This document shows positions 8,850-18,746 of a stretch of 64,000 nucleotides of DNA, in pieces. Position numbers and translations under genes: made by a program. How positions within the stretch are numbered: position 1 is the first letter of the stretch; every line of letters starts with the position of its first letter. The DNA is taken from assembly GCF_028553765.1 (NCBI RefSeq), contig NZ_CP067134.1, forward strand, positions 529,501 to 593,500, written 5' to 3'. The stretch comes from Paracoccus stylophorae. GTDB taxonomy: Bacteria > Pseudomonadota > Alphaproteobacteria > Rhodobacterales > Rhodobacteraceae. The notes under the pieces were generated by a model. The model was given only the letters and a program-made list of their open reading frames with translations, was not told the origin of the DNA and did not search any database.

Positions 8850-10184
8850 ATGGAGTGGCGGCACGCCTCGGCGGTCCAGCAGGGACGCGCGATCATGGCC
8901 GGGCTTCTGGACCCGATCGACCAGACCGAGGCCTATCTGGACGCGGCCGCGAACCATCCCGACGGGCAGCGCATCTATGCCCGGCTGACCGCCGCGCGCG
9001 CCCGGTCCGAGGCCATCGCCGCCCATGACCGCGCCAAGGCCGAACTGCGCCACGGCATCCTGGACGGCGTGGCCATCAGCTGGAAGGACAACATCGACAG
9101 CGGCGGCACCGTGACCGAGGCCGGATCGAAGCTGCTGGAGGCGCGGGTGCCACGCAAGGATGCGACCGTGCTGGCGCGGGCGGCGCGACACGGGCTGGTC
9201 TGCCTGGGCAAGACCCACATGACCGAACTGGCGTTTTCCGGGCTGGGCCTGAACCCGGTGACGGCGACGCCGCCCAACGGGCTCGATCCGGCGCTGGCGC
9301 CGGGCGGGTCGTCCTCGGGGGCGGCGGTATCGGTGGCCCTGGGGCTGGCGGCGGCGGCGATCGGGTCGGATACCGGCGGCTCGATCCGGGTGCCGGCGGC
9401 GTGGAACGGGCTGGCCGGGTTCAAGCCCAGCCATGACAGCCTGCCGGAAAAGGGCGTGGTGCCGTTGTGCCGCAGGTTCGACACGGTCGGCCCGATCGCC
9501 CGCCGGATCGAGGATTGCGCCGAATTGCTGGCCGTGATGGCCGGCGAAAAGGCCGCCGATCTGACCGGGCTTGAGGCGCGCGGGCTGCGGCTGATGGTGC
9601 TGGACGGCGCACCGTTCGAGGATGCCGGCGAAGGCCCGGTCGCGGCCTTTCAGGATGCGGTCGAGCGTCTGGGCCGCGCCGGTGCGCAGATCGCGCATGT
9701 CACCTCGGATTGGGTGGACAAGGCGATGGACCTGTCGCCGCAGCTTTTCGCGCCCGAGGCCTATGGCATCTGGCGCGCCCAGATCGAGGATGCGCCGGAA
9801 CTGATGTGGAACCCGATCCTGGAACGGTTCCGCAGCGGTGCCGTCATCGGCGCGCCCGATTATATCGCGGCCTGGGAACAGCTGGTCCGCATCCGGCGCA
9901 AATGGATCAAGGAGGTCGCATCGCCCTTTGACGCGGTGCTGTTGCCCACCGTCCCGATCCTGCCGCCGGACGCCGCCCGGCTGATGGAGGATCAGGATTA
10001 TTACGTCCGCGCCAACCTGCTGACGCTGCGCAACACCCGCATCGCCAATCTTCTGGGCCTGCCCTCGGCCACGCTGCCCACCGGTTTTCCGGGGTGCGGG
10101 ATCATGCTGATGGGCCATGCCGGGCGCGACCGGCATCTGCTGCGCGTGGCGGCGGCGGCCGAAGCCGCGCTGGCCAGCGACTGA
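8850..10184 (+). CDS. Amidase signature family hydrolase
   Basis: This 444-residue enzyme has the amidase-signature Ser-cisSer-Lys triad. The Lys is in ISWKDNID (Lys79), the cis-Ser is in PGGSSSGAAV (residues 151-160) and the nucleophilic Ser is in GSDTGGSIR (Ser178). Such enzymes hydrolyse amides; the specific substrate is not evident. It is not GatA, since gatB and gatC are absent and the context is different. The ATG lies 2 nt after the sdhAF4 stop. A dispersed hairpin element follows the gene. Confidence 0.88.
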   Translation: MEWRHASAVQQGRAIMAGLLDPIDQTEAYLDAAANHPDGQRIYARLTAARARSEAIAAHDRAKAELRHGILDGVAISWKDNIDSGGTVTEAGSKLLEARVPRKDATVLARAARHGLVCLGKTHMTELAFSGLGLNPVTATPPNGLDPALAPGGSSSGAAVSVALGLAAAAIGSDTGGSIRVPAAWNGLAGFKPSHDSLPEKGVVPLCRRFDTVGPIARRIEDCAELLAVMAGEKAADLTGLEARGLRLMVLDGAPFEDAGEGPVAAFQDAVERLGRAGAQIAHVTSDWVDKAMDLSPQLFAPEAYGIWRAQIEDAPELMWNPILERFRSGAVIGAPDYIAAWEQLVRIRRKWIKEVASPFDAVLLPTVPILPPDAARLMEDQDYYVRANLLTLRNTRIANLLGLPSATLPTGFPGCGIMLMGHAGRDRHLLRVAAAAEAALASD

Positions 10185-10205
10185 GCCCGCGCAAGGCGCG
10201 CGGGT

Positions 10206-10300
10206 GGGGTCAAGGGGGCGGGGTCAAGGGGGCTGTCTGCCCCCTCTTGGCCTGCGGCCAATTCACCCCCGAGGATATTTTCGCGCCAAAGAGGCGCCGG
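10206..10300 (+). repeat. Dispersed intergenic hairpin element, copy 2, preceded by a 14-bp tandem duplication
   Basis: A perfect tandem duplication of GGGGTCAAGGGGGC (10206-10219 and 10220-10233) runs into a GGGGGCTGTCTGCCCCC hairpin (10228-10244). A second small hairpin TTGGCCTGCGGCCAA follows. Next come CACCCCCGAGGATATTTTCGC and CCAAAGAGG. The CCCCCGAGGATATTT..CAAAGAGG tail matches copies 1 and 3. It lies downstream of the amidase on the same strand, so it probably acts as or evolved from a terminator. Confidence 0.6.
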
Positions 10301-10394
10301 ATGCGCCCGGTCCGGCTTTCGCTGGACGCAAGCCCGCGATCACGCTAGTGTTTATGGCAATAGCGGGGCAAAAGACCCCGGAAGCGAGGCAGTC

Positions 10395-11594
10395 ATGGCA
10401 ATTCCCGAGCGGTTTTCGAACCTGCCGGATTATGCGTTCCCGCGTTTGCGGGCGCTGTTGTCGGGTATCGAACCGGGCCTGCGGGCCGATCAGGCTCCGA
10501 TGGTGCTGACCATCGGCGAGCCGCGCCATGCCATGCCCGATTTCGTCGCCCGCGTGATGAATGCCCATATCGGCGAGTTCGCGAAATATCCCAGCAACGA
10601 GGGCACGCCGGGTCTGCTGGCGGCGATCGGACACTGGCTGCGCGAACGCTATAGCATCGAGGCGGGGCCGGAACGGATCATGGCGCTGAACGGTACCCGC
10701 GAGGGGCTGTTCAACGCCGCGCTGGCCCTGTGTCCCGAAACGAAGGCGGGCAAGCGGCCGGCGATCCTGGTGCCGAACCCGTTCTATCAGGTCTATGCCG
10801 TGGCGGCCGCCGCGGTGCAGGCCGAACCGGTCTTCGTGCCGGCGCTGCCCGAGACCGGCAACCTGCCCGATTACGCGGGCCTGCCCGCCGATCTGCTGGA
10901 CCGGGTGACCATCGCCTATCTGTGTTCGCCCGCCAATCCGCAGGGGGCGGTGGCGTCGCGCGACTACTTGCAGACATTGCTGCGGCTGGCGGAGGCGCAT
11001 GATCTCCTGATCTTCGCCGACGAATGTTATTCCGAGATCTGGCGCGACGCGCCGCCCCCCGGCGCGCTGGCGGTGGCCGAACAGATGGGTCTGGCGGATC
11101 GCGTGGTGGCGTTCAATTCGCTGTCCAAGCGGTCGAACCTGCCCGGTCTGCGGTCGGGCTTTGCCGCCGGCAGCGCGGAACATATCGGTCAAATGCGCCG
11201 GTTGCGCAGCTATGCCGGGGCGCCGCTGTCCTTGCCCGCGCAGGCCGTCAGCGAGGCGGCTTGGCGCGACGAGGCGCATGTCGCGGCCAGCCGGGCGCTG
11301 TATCAGGCGAAATACCGGATCGCGGACCGGGTGCTGGGCGATGTGCCGGGTTATCGTCCGCCGCAGGGCGGGTTCTTTCTGTGGCTGCCGGTCGCGGATG
11401 GCGAGCAGGCCGCCATGACGCTGTGGCGCCGCGCCGGGATTCAGGTCCTGCCCGGCGCCTATCTGTCGCGCGAGGTGGACGGGGAAAATCCCGGTCGCGG
11501 CTTCATCCGGGTGGCGCTGGTCGCCACGCCCGAGGAGACCCAGACCGCGCTGACGCGGCTGCGCGAGGTGTTGTATGATGACGATCACGATTGA
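10395..11594 (+). CDS. PLP-dependent class I/II aminotransferase, DapC-like
   Basis: This 399-residue fold-type I aminotransferase has the PLP Schiff-base Lys in [15 protein letters not shown] (Lys245), SPANPQGA, and the Asp/Tyr of [11 protein letters not shown]. The segments [13 protein letters not shown] and [15 protein letters not shown] resemble N-succinyl-diaminopimelate transaminases (DapC) of the lysine/peptidoglycan pathway. This is a similarity-based suggestion, and other aminotransferase activities are possible. It ends 20 nt before ftsK and may share a transcript with it. Confidence 0.85.
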   Translation: MAIPERFSNLPDYAFPRLRALLSGIEPGLRADQAPMVLTIGEPRHAMPDFVARVMNAHIGEFAKYPSNEGTPGLLAAIGHWLRERYSIEAGPERIMALNGTREGLFNAALALCPETKAGKRPAILVPNPFYQVYAVAAAAVQAEPVFVPALPETGNLPDYAGLPADLLDRVTIAYLCSPANPQGAVASRDYLQTLLRLAEAHDLLIFADECYSEIWRDAPPPGALAVAEQMGLADRVVAFNSLSKRSNLPGLRSGFAAGSAEHIGQMRRLRSYAGAPLSLPAQAVSEAAWRDEAHVAASRALYQAKYRIADRVLGDVPGYRPPQGGFFLWLPVADGEQAAMTLWRRAGIQVLPGAYLSREVDGENPGRGFIRVALVATPEETQTALTRLREVLYDDDHD

Positions 11595-11614
11595 GTGCGG
11601 GGAAGGATAACGGC

Positions 11615-14278
11615 ATGGCAAGCTGGCAGGCGAAACACCGCGATCCGCTGTTCGACCGGAACACACAGGCGGCGCTGGAACGGCGCGGCAAGGAACTGGC
11701 CGGGGCCGGGCTGGTCGTCTTGGGCGTGCTGATCGCGATGATGCTGGGCAGCTGGTCGGCGGACGATCCCAGCTTCCTGTCGGCCACCGATGCGCCGGCC
11801 GAAAATCTTCTGGGCAGTTTCGGCGCCTATGTCGCCTCGCCGCTGATGATGATCGCGGGGCACGGGTCATGGGTGCTGGTGATCGCGGCCTTCGTCTGGG
11901 GGCTGCGGCTGATGCTGCACCGGGGAGAGGACCGGATCATGCGCGCCATCTTCACCCCCATCGCCGTGGCGCTGGTGTCGGTCTATTGCAGCACGCTGAC
12001 GCCGGGGCCGGAATGGCAGCAGAATTACGGGCTGGGCGGACATTTCGGCGACATGGTGATGGGCGCGATGCTGAACGTGATCCCGCTGAAGGCGCAGATC
12101 GGCATCCGGTTCGCGGCGCTGGTCGTGGCCGCGGGCGGCGCGGCCATCGCGCTTTTCGTGCTGGGCTTCGATCGGGCCGAGACGCGGGCGATCTGGCGGC
12201 GGTTCCTGATCGGGCTGGTGACGGCCTACGATCTGGCGCTGCGGCTGGCCGGGCGGGGCGCGCAGGTCTCGACCAGCCTGGCGCAGCGTGCCCGCGCGCG
12301 TGGTGCGGCACCGCGCCAAGCGCGGTCGGCGGCGCTTGCGGACACCGCCGACGCGCGCCCCGGGCTGTTCCAGCGCCGCAAGTCGCAGCAGGCAGGCGCG
12401 CATGTCGCGCCCGACGACGACCTGCCCGAGCCGGAACTGATCGAACGCGACGCGGATTACGACGGCGCCGCCCCCTCGGCCGATGAGGTCAGCGGACGGA
12501 TCAGCGACGCGATCCGCTCCCGCGCCGGCAGGCCATCGGTGCTGGCCGCGGTGGCCGCGCGGCTTGCGCGCGAGGGGCATCGCGACCTCAAGTCCGACGA
12601 TCCGCAGGTCGCCGCCACCGACGACGACATCGAGGCGGTCGAGCCTGCGCCGTTCGGGGCCGACCGACAGCGCGTCGTGGTCGCGCCGACGCGCAAGCCC
12701 GCCGCGACGACCTCGAAACAGGCGCGCGCCGAGGCCGAGCCGCAGCTGCGCTTCGATGAGGCCGAGACCGTCTATGAACGGCCGCAACTGTCCCTGCTGA
12801 GCGCGCCGCGCCAGAGCGACCATCACCAGATCTCGGAAGAGGCGCTGATGGAAAACGCCCGCATGCTGGAGGCGGTGCTGGACGATTACGGCGTCAAGGG
12901 CCAGATCGGCGAGGTGCGTCCCGGCCCGGTCGTCACGCTGTACGAGCTGGAACCCGCGCCGGGGCTGAAGGCCAGTCGGGTGATCGGACTGTCTGATGAC
13001 ATCGCGCGGTCGATGTCGGCCCTGTCGGCGCGGGTCAGCACCGTTCCGGGGCGCAGCGTCATCGGGATCGAGTTGCCCAACGCGCGGCGCGAAAAGGTGC
13101 TGCTGCGCGAGATCCTGGCCAGCCGCGCCTTTGGCGACGGCACGCAGCCGCTGCCGCTGGCCCTGGGCAAGGATATCGGCGGCGATCCGATCGTGGCGAA
13201 CCTGGCCAAGATGCCGCATCTGCTGATCGCGGGCACCACCGGGTCGGGCAAGTCGGTGGCGATCAACACCATGATCCTGTCGCTTCTCTACAAGCTGACG
13301 CCCGAGGAATGCCGGCTGATCATGATCGACCCCAAGATGCTGGAACTGTCGGTCTATGACGGTATCCCGCATCTGCTGTCCCCGGTCGTCACCGACCCCA
13401 AGAAGGCGGTCGTGGCGCTGAAATGGGTCGTGGGCGAGATGGAGGACCGGTATCGCAAGATGTCCAAGATGGGCGTGCGCAACATCGAGGGCTATAACGG
13501 CCGCGTCCGCGAGGCGCTGTCGAAGGACGAGATGTTCAAGCGCACCGTCCAGACCGGGTTCGACGAGGATACCGGCGAGCCGATCTTCGAGACCGAGGAG
13601 TTCCAGCCCGAAACCTTCCCCTATATCGTCGTCATCGTGGATGAGATGGCCGATCTGATGATGGTGGCGGGGAAAGAGATCGAGGCCTGCATCCAGCGTC
13701 TGGCGCAGATGGCGCGCGCCAGCGGCATCCACCTGATCATGGCCACGCAGCGCCCCTCGGTCGATGTCATCACCGGCACGATCAAGGCGAACTTCCCGAC
13801 CCGGATCAGCTTTCAGGTCACCTCGAAGATCGACAGCCGCACGATCCTGGGCGAGCAGGGGGCCGAACAGCTGCTGGGGCAGGGCGACATGCTGTATATG
13901 GGCACGGGCTCTCGGGTGACGCGCATCCACGGGCCCTTCGTCAGCGACGAAGAGGTGGAAGAGGTCGTGACCCATCTGAAATCCTTCGGCCCGCCATCCT
14001 ATCAGTCGGGCGTGGTCGAAGGCCCGGATGAGGAAAAGGCCGACAATATCGACGCGGTGCTGGGACTGGGCAGCGGCGAGAACGGCGATGACGCGCTGTA
14101 CGATCAGGCGGTGATGATCGTGGCCAAGGACCGCAAATGTTCGACCAGCTATATCCAGCGGAAACTGGCCATCGGCTATAACAAGGCCGCGCGGCTGGTC
14201 GAACAGATGGAGGATCAGGGCGTCGTGTCCTCGGCCAACCATGTCGGCAAGCGCGAGGTTCTGGTGCCCGAGGTCTGA
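11615..14278 (+). CDS. ftsK: DNA translocase FtsK/SpoIIIE
   Basis: This 887-residue septal DNA pump has four N-terminal hydrophobic segments (roughly residues 25-50, 80-105, 112-130 and 158-185). A charged linker of about 250 residues follows, then an alpha/beta RecA-like motor with Walker [10 protein letters not shown] at about residue 539. Walker B is within [11 protein letters not shown]. The C-terminal winged-helix gamma domain ([18 protein letters not shown]) reads KOPS sites in characterised FtsK. I chose the ATG at 11615, which is preceded by GGGGAAGGA; a TTG at 11591 would lie inside the aminotransferase gene. It acts in chromosome dimer resolution at division. Confidence 0.96.
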   Translation: MASWQAKHRDPLFDRNTQAALERRGKELAGAGLVVLGVLIAMMLGSWSADDPSFLSATDAPAENLLGSFGAYVASPLMMIAGHGSWVLVIAAFVWGLRLMLHRGEDRIMRAIFTPIAVALVSVYCSTLTPGPEWQQNYGLGGHFGDMVMGAMLNVIPLKAQIGIRFAALVVAAGGAAIALFVLGFDRAETRAIWRRFLIGLVTAYDLALRLAGRGAQVSTSLAQRARARGAAPRQARSAALADTADARPGLFQRRKSQQAGAHVAPDDDLPEPELIERDADYDGAAPSADEVSGRISDAIRSRAGRPSVLAAVAARLAREGHRDLKSDDPQVAATDDDIEAVEPAPFGADRQRVVVAPTRKPAATTSKQARAEAEPQLRFDEAETVYERPQLSLLSAPRQSDHHQISEEALMENARMLEAVLDDYGVKGQIGEVRPGPVVTLYELEPAPGLKASRVIGLSDDIARSMSALSARVSTVPGRSVIGIELPNARREKVLLREILASRAFGDGTQPLPLALGKDIGGDPIVANLAKMPHLLIAGTTGSGKSVAINTMILSLLYKLTPEECRLIMIDPKMLELSVYDGIPHLLSPVVTDPKKAVVALKWVVGEMEDRYRKMSKMGVRNIEGYNGRVREALSKDEMFKRTVQTGFDEDTGEPIFETEEFQPETFPYIVVIVDEMADLMMVAGKEIEACIQRLAQMARASGIHLIMATQRPSVDVITGTIKANFPTRISFQVTSKIDSRTILGEQGAEQLLGQGDMLYMGTGSRVTRIHGPFVSDEEVEEVVTHLKSFGPPSYQSGVVEGPDEEKADNIDAVLGLGSGENGDDALYDQAVMIVAKDRKCSTSYIQRKLAIGYNKAARLVEQMEDQGVVSSANHVGKREVLVPEV

Positions 14279-14324
14279 CGACCGAGGGTCCGGGCGTCGA
14301 TTGCAAGCGCAGGGTTCCGATTTC

Positions 14325-15377
14325 ATGACAGCAAGACCCGGCGCAATCGGCACGGATCAGGCTGCCGCAACGCGGCGGTCGGGCGACGGCCACGACCGCG
14401 CGTCCGGGCGCGCCACGATCGCGGCGGTCGTCGTGACCCATCAGCGGCTGGACAAGCTGAAACCGACCATCGCCCGGCTGCTGGCCGAAGAACTGGACTG
14501 GGTGCTGGTCTTCGACAACGCCTCGGCCGATGGCACGGCGGAATGGCTGTTGGGCATCACGGACACGCGGCTGATCCTGCGCCGCAGCGCGAAGAATCTG
14601 GGCGGCGCGGGCGGGTTTTCGGAAGCCCTGCGCGAGGTTCGCGACCGGCTTGACCCGGATTGGGTCGTGGTCATGGACGATGACGGACGGCCGGCGCCGG
14701 GGGCGGTGGCGGCGTTCCGGCGGATGGACAAGGCCGGGTGGGATGCCATCGGGTCGGCGGTTTTCCACCCCGACGGCCGCATCTGCGAGATGAACCGCCC
14801 CTATCGCAACCCGTTCTGGCGCAGATCCGAATTCGCCCGCACCATCCGTCAGGGGCGGCGCGGATTCCACCTGCGCGACGAGGATTATGCCGCGGATGCG
14901 CCGGTGCAGGCGCTGGACATGACGTCGTTCGTGGGGCTGTTTCTGTCGCGCGCGGCGCTGCGGCGGGCGGGGCTGCCGGACCCGCGGCTGTTCGTCTATG
15001 GCGACGATCAGCTTTACACGCTGACGATGCGGCGGCGGGGGCTGCGGATCGGCTTTGCGCCCGCGATCCGGTTCGAACACGATACCGAGGCGGTGCAGGC
15101 CGCCTCGGGCGTGGTGCTGCGGCCGCTGTGGAAGGTGTATTACATGTATCGCAACGCGCTGATCGCCTATCGCGTCGCGGCGGGGCCGTTCTTCTGGCCG
15201 CTGGTGCCGGTGCTGGCGGTGAAATGGCATCGCAAGGCCGCGGATTACGGCCCCGATGCGGCACGGTTCCGCAGCATCCTGAAGATCGCCATCCGCGACG
15301 GGCTGGCCGGACGGCTGGAACGCGGGCATGACGAGGTGAAGGCGCTGGCCGGAACCGGGGCGCGCCAGGGCGGCTGA
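14325..15377 (+). CDS. Family 2 glycosyltransferase
   Basis: This 350-residue GT-A fold glycosyltransferase opens with AAVVVTHQRLDKL. It carries VFDNASADGT, GGAGGFSEALR, the metal-binding VVVMDDDGRPAPGA (DDD at 118-120) and a later FVYGDDQLYTL acceptor-side motif near residue 222. This pattern resembles galactofuranosyl/rhamnosyl-type GT2 enzymes. The sugar and acceptor are unknown. No polysaccharide cluster is adjacent. I chose the ATG at 14325; an in-frame ATG at 14241 would overlap the end of ftsK. Confidence 0.88.
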   Translation: MTARPGAIGTDQAAATRRSGDGHDRASGRATIAAVVVTHQRLDKLKPTIARLLAEELDWVLVFDNASADGTAEWLLGITDTRLILRRSAKNLGGAGGFSEALREVRDRLDPDWVVVMDDDGRPAPGAVAAFRRMDKAGWDAIGSAVFHPDGRICEMNRPYRNPFWRRSEFARTIRQGRRGFHLRDEDYAADAPVQALDMTSFVGLFLSRAALRRAGLPDPRLFVYGDDQLYTLTMRRRGLRIGFAPAIRFEHDTEAVQAASGVVLRPLWKVYYMYRNALIAYRVAAGPFFWPLVPVLAVKWHRKAADYGPDAARFRSILKIAIRDGLAGRLERGHDEVKALAGTGARQGG

Positions 15378-15420
15378 TTGCCGCTGGCATCCGGTATCCG
15401 AACCTGCGAAACTTTCCCAC

Positions 15421-16185
15421 ATGACGATCTGGTCCATTCATCTTCTGAATGCGCGGCACGCCCTGACCCGCGTGCTGCCCGAGATCCGCGCCGCCGCGCG
15501 CGAGGCGGTCGCCCGCGTGCGCGATCATGCGGAGCTGCCCGATTTCGATCTGGTGGTGAAAAGCGTGCAGGGCGGGCTGCCCGATTGGGGCGTCGGCGGA
15601 ACCGCACCCGCGCCGGGCCTGATCGAGGTGACGCTGAACCCCGACCGGTTCGATGCCGCGCTGATGGTCCGCACGCTGGTTCACCAGATGCATCACCTGA
15701 TCCGGTGGGACGGGCCGGGCTACGGCAGGTCCCTGGGCGATGCGCTGGTCAGCGAAGGGCTGGCGGGGCATTTCGTCGTGCAGGTTCTGGGCGGCAAGCC
15801 CGATCCGTGGGATGCGGTGACGCCGCCGCCGGGGCTGGCGCGCAGCGCGATGAACGAATGGGCGCGGCTGGACTACGATCACGACCGCTGGTTCGCGGGC
15901 AAGGGCGACATCCGCAAATGGGCCGGCCACGGGCTTGGGCACCGGCTGGTGGCCCGGCACCTGACTCAGCAGGAACCGGCGGATGCGGTGACGCTGGCTC
16001 TGGTCAAGGCGGATGCGTTCCGACCCACCATGCGCCAACTGGTCGCGACCGAAACCTCGGCGGGGCAGGATGCGCCTCAGGACCCGGTGCAGGAGGCCAC
16101 GCCCGAGACAGCGGATCAGCAGGACGAAAGCACGCAGACCGGCGCGGCGGACAAGAACGACCGGATGCAGGACCGCGCGGGCTGA
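15421..16185 (+). CDS. DUF2268-type predicted Zn-protease homologue with HQxxH instead of HExxH
   Basis: This 254-residue protein resembles DUF2268 putative metallopeptidases. A helix TLVHQMHHLIRW (residues 85-96) is followed by the third-ligand helix ALVSEGLAGHF with Glu112. Gluzincin-type peptidases need HExxH, but here residues 88-92 are HQMHH. The Gln codon is CAG at about 15685. The metal ligands H88, H92 and E112 are kept while the catalytic Glu is lost, so it may bind zinc without proteolysis. The C-terminus is a polar, probably disordered Asp/Gln/Thr-rich tail of about 50 residues. It converges on the rhomboid gene with 3 nt between stops. Confidence 0.7.
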   Translation: MTIWSIHLLNARHALTRVLPEIRAAAREAVARVRDHAELPDFDLVVKSVQGGLPDWGVGGTAPAPGLIEVTLNPDRFDAALMVRTLVHQMHHLIRWDGPGYGRSLGDALVSEGLAGHFVVQVLGGKPDPWDAVTPPPGLARSAMNEWARLDYDHDRWFAGKGDIRKWAGHGLGHRLVARHLTQQEPADAVTLALVKADAFRPTMRQLVATETSAGQDAPQDPVQEATPETADQQDESTQTGAADKNDRMQDRAG

Positions 16186-16188
16186 GGA

Positions 16189-16854
16189 TCAGCGCCCCGG
16201 CGCACCGCGCAGCGCCAGCGCGATGCCCAGGATCGCGCCGACCGCCGCGCCGCCCAGATGCGCCTGCCACGCGATCGAGGGCACCAGCACCGTGATCCCC
16301 ACATTCAGCGCCACGATCAGCCCGACGCTGCGCCACATCTGGCCCATCCTGCGGCGCCGGCGATGGCCGACGATGGCCGCGTATCCGACCAGTGCCCCGG
16401 CGATGCCGAAGACCGCGCCCGAGGCGCCGATCATCGGTCCGGCCGCCGGCTGCATCACCGCAAACAGCGCCGCCGCGCCGATCTGGCCGGCCAGATAGAT
16501 CGCGGCCATGGTTCCCGCGCCAAGCAGCCGGCTGAGTTCGCGGGCCACGAAGGCCAGCGAGATCATGTTCATCGCCAGATGCATCGGCCCCGAATGCAGC
16601 AGCCCATAGGTCAGGAACATCAGCAGCGGCTGGCCCGGATAAAGGCCGTACCCGTCATGGATCAGCGGCGACCAGAACCCGCCCAGCATGAACGCCACCT
16701 GCCGCGCGGCGGGATATCCGGCCATCCCGGCCAGCAGCAACGCAGCCTCGATCGCGCAGCAGGCAAGGATCAGCACCGTGACCCACAGCGGCACCTGGCG
16801 CGGCACGGCGGCGGCGCGCGGCGTCCGGCCCACCCGTGGCAGGCGGTCAGTCAT
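16189..16854 (-). CDS. Rhomboid family intramembrane serine protease
   Basis: This 221-residue polytopic membrane protein has six hydrophobic segments. The catalytic Ser is in [10 protein letters not shown] (Ser145) and the catalytic His in [11 protein letters not shown] (His199). The oxyanion-region motif is MHLAMNM (His92, Asn96). It cleaves membrane substrates within the bilayer. Its start overlaps the Trm112-like gene by 8 nt, making it the last gene of a four-gene minus-strand operon. No substrate is suggested by the neighbours. Confidence 0.93.
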   Translation of the reverse strand: MTDRLPRVGRTPRAAAVPRQVPLWVTVLILACCAIEAALLLAGMAGYPAARQVAFMLGGFWSPLIHDGYGLYPGQPLLMFLTYGLLHSGPMHLAMNMISLAFVARELSRLLGAGTMAAIYLAGQIGAAALFAVMQPAAGPMIGASGAVFGIAGALVGYAAIVGHRRRRRMGQMWRSVGLIVALNVGITVLVPSIAWQAHLGGAAVGAILGIALALRGAPGR

Positions 16855-17053
16855 CGGCCTTGATCTGGCGCGCCTCGTCGATCAGCATGATCGGGATGCC
16901 CGCGCGGATCGGAAAGGCCAGACCGGCAGCCTCGGAGATCAGCTCTTGCCGCGCCGCGTCATAGCGCAGCGTCGCCTGCGTCACCGGGCAGACCAGCGCC
17001 TCAAGCATGTGCCGGTCAAAGCTGTGGCCGGAATCCTGTGTCTTGTCGGTCAT
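16847..17053 (-). CDS. Trm112 family protein
   Basis: This 68-residue protein has the core [20 protein letters not shown] and ends near [10 protein letters not shown], the Trm112/YcaR zinc-ribbon-derived pattern. Only one Cys remains, so metal binding is unlikely. In eukaryotes Trm112 activates methyltransferases; bacterial short members have poorly defined roles. It overlaps the rhomboid gene by 8 nt and the Lon-domain gene by 4 nt. Confidence 0.88.
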   Translation of the reverse strand: MTDKTQDSGHSFDRHMLEALVCPVTQATLRYDAARQELISEAAGLAFPIRAGIPIMLIDEARQIKADD

Positions 17054-17676
17054 TGCAGTCGATCCTCGTCATCGCCGCCGCGCAGCGCGAATTCGACCAG
17101 CCCTTGCAGCAATTCGCGCCGGTCCCGCAAGGTAGGCGTTTCCAGCAGCGCCTGTTTGTCCCCGGTCGAGAAGGGCAGCATCATGGCCAGCGAATTCACC
17201 AAGGTTTCCTCTTCGGCGCGGGCGGCGGCGTCCCAATCGGTCGAAAGCTCGTGCGCGTCCATGTAACGGCGCAAGGCGTCGAACAGGGCATCGCGGTCAA
17301 GGTCGGGATCGCGCTCGGGGCCTTTCAGGTCGCGGCGGAAGGGCGACCAGTCGATTTCGCCGTGCAGATAGGGGGCGAACCCTTCCTGCGTGTCCAGCAG
17401 GCGGAACCGCGAGATTGCCTTTAGCGAGATCATCATCCGTCCGTCATCGCCCTCGGAAAAGGCCACCACGCGGCCGGCCGTTCCGACCGATGCCAGCCCC
17501 TCGCCCTCGGGCTGAATGATGCCGATCAGCCGGTGGTCGGTCTTCAGCGTGTCTTCCAGCATCTGCAGATAGCGCGGCTCGAAGATGTGCAGGGGCAGGC
17601 GGGTGCGGGGCATCAGCACCGCACCGTCCAGCGGGAAAAGCGCGATCCGCTGCGGCAGATCGAAATGCGCCCGCAT
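17050..17676 (-). CDS. Lon protease substrate-binding-domain protein (LON_substr_bdg)
   Basis: This 208-residue stand-alone Lon N-terminal-type domain has [23 protein letters not shown] and [10 protein letters not shown], the classic start of the family. No ATPase or protease domain follows. Its ATG at 17676 overlaps the stop of the thioredoxin/TPR gene by one base (TGATG). It overlaps the Trm112-like gene by 4 nt at the other end. The association of a chaperone-like thioredoxin with a Lon-domain protein suggests protein quality control, which is inference. Confidence 0.9.
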   Translation of the reverse strand: MRAHFDLPQRIALFPLDGAVLMPRTRLPLHIFEPRYLQMLEDTLKTDHRLIGIIQPEGEGLASVGTAGRVVAFSEGDDGRMMISLKAISRFRLLDTQEGFAPYLHGEIDWSPFRRDLKGPERDPDLDRDALFDALRRYMDAHELSTDWDAAARAEEETLVNSLAMMLPFSTGDKQALLETPTLRDRRELLQGLVEFALRGGDDEDRLQ

Positions 17677-18590
17677 CAGGCGAAGATCATCGACGACAGG
17701 CGGCGGCGGCCCTTTTGCGCGACCGGATCGGTGGGTTTGAGACTGTCGAAGATGGTCAGAAGCTGGGCCTTGGCGGCGCCGTCGTTCCAGTCCCGGTCGC
17801 GGCGGAAGCTGTCCAGCAGCACGTTGACCGCCTCTTCCACCCGGCCGGCCGCGTGCAGGGCCTGGGCATAGTCCAGCCGCGCCTGCTGATCGTCGGGATC
17901 GGCCTCGACCCGCGCCTGCAGATCGGACAGGGGGCCGGCGCTTTCGGCCTGCTGCGCCAGTTGCAGCTGCGCCCGCGCGGCCTCGACCGGGGCGGAGCCC
18001 GCAGCCGCCTGCGGCACCTGTTGCAGGGTCGAGGCGGCGGCGGCGGCATCGCCCGCGCCCAGATGCGCGCGAATCAGCCCGCCCCATGCCTCGGCGTTCT
18101 CGGGTTCCTCGCCGATGATGGCGCTGAAGGTCTCGACGGCGTCGCCATGCGCGCCCTCGTCCAGCATCGCCTCGGCCGCGGCCAGCGCGTCGGCCAGCCC
18201 GCCATCGTCGCCCGACAGGGCGGCCAGCTTGTCCACGAACTGCTTGATCTGGCTTTGCGGCACGGCGCCCTGAAAGGCATCGACCGGCTGGCCCTGATAG
18301 AAGGCATAGACCGTCGGGATCGACTGCACGCGCAGCTGGCCCGCGATCATCTGGTTTTCGTCCACATTGACCTTGGCCATCTTCACGCGGCCCTTGTGGC
18401 GCGTCACCTCGGCCTCAAGCTGGGGGCCCAGGGTCTTGCAGGGGCCGCACCAGGGCGCCCAGAAATCGACGATCACCGGCACCTGCATCGAGGCGTCGAT
18501 CACCTCGGCCATGAAATCGGCCTCGGTCACGTCCTTGATGAAATCGCCGGTCTTGGGCGCGGCGTCGGCGCCATCGAAAATCATGGTCAT
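17676..18590 (-). CDS. Thioredoxin-TPR co-chaperone (CnoX/YbbN type)
   Basis: This 304-residue protein has an N-terminal thioredoxin fold with WAPWCGPCK (Cys48, Cys51). A C-terminal TPR-like helical region of Ala-rich repeats follows (from about residue 130). This is the architecture of YbbN/CnoX, which passes oxidatively damaged clients to chaperones. Here the CGPC motif is intact, so redox activity is possible. I chose the ATG at 18590, preceded by GGTGA; an in-frame ATG at 18584 is an alternative. It is the first gene of the operon with the Lon-domain, Trm112 and rhomboid genes. Confidence 0.9.
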   Translation of the reverse strand: MTMIFDGADAAPKTGDFIKDVTEADFMAEVIDASMQVPVIVDFWAPWCGPCKTLGPQLEAEVTRHKGRVKMAKVNVDENQMIAGQLRVQSIPTVYAFYQGQPVDAFQGAVPQSQIKQFVDKLAALSGDDGGLADALAAAEAMLDEGAHGDAVETFSAIIGEEPENAEAWGGLIRAHLGAGDAAAAASTLQQVPQAAAGSAPVEAARAQLQLAQQAESAGPLSDLQARVEADPDDQQARLDYAQALHAAGRVEEAVNVLLDSFRRDRDWNDGAAKAQLLTIFDSLKPTDPVAQKGRRRLSSMIFA

Positions 18591-18644
18591 GTCGTCACCA
18601 GTGGGTTCGGAATGCGTTTGGCGCAATATGGGGTGTCGGCGCGG

Positions 18645-18708
18645 CGAGCGAAAGGGTGGATTGGCGAAAGGGCGGATCGTCGAAAGGGCGGATTGGCGAA
18701 AGACGGGC
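18645..18708. repeat. 16-bp tandem repeat, four units
   Basis: Four consecutive 16-bp units occupy 18645-18660, 18661-18676, 18677-18692 and 18693-18708. The consensus is TTGGCGAAAGGGCGGA. Units 2 and 3 differ only in the first four bases; units 1 and 4 are more diverged. The array lies in the 156-bp gap between xthA and the thioredoxin/TPR gene, so it may affect promoter spacing. Confidence 0.8.
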
Positions 18709-18746
18709 AGGGACAGCGGCGCGGTCGGGGAAAGGCGGGCCGCGCC

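Noticed and set aside
8850..10184. GatA (Glu-tRNA amidotransferase subunit A)
   Set aside because: The amidase signature is present, but gatB and gatC are absent and the protein pairs with sdhAF4 rather than the gat genes.
11867..14353. An open reading frame of 828 codons on the strand opposite ftsK
   Set aside because: It is a codon-bias shadow: His/Arg/Gln-rich with no recognisable domain, and fully antisense to ftsK, which has all expected motifs.
18645..18708. CRISPR-like array
   Set aside because: The 16-bp units are directly abutting, with no spacers, so it is a simple tandem repeat.
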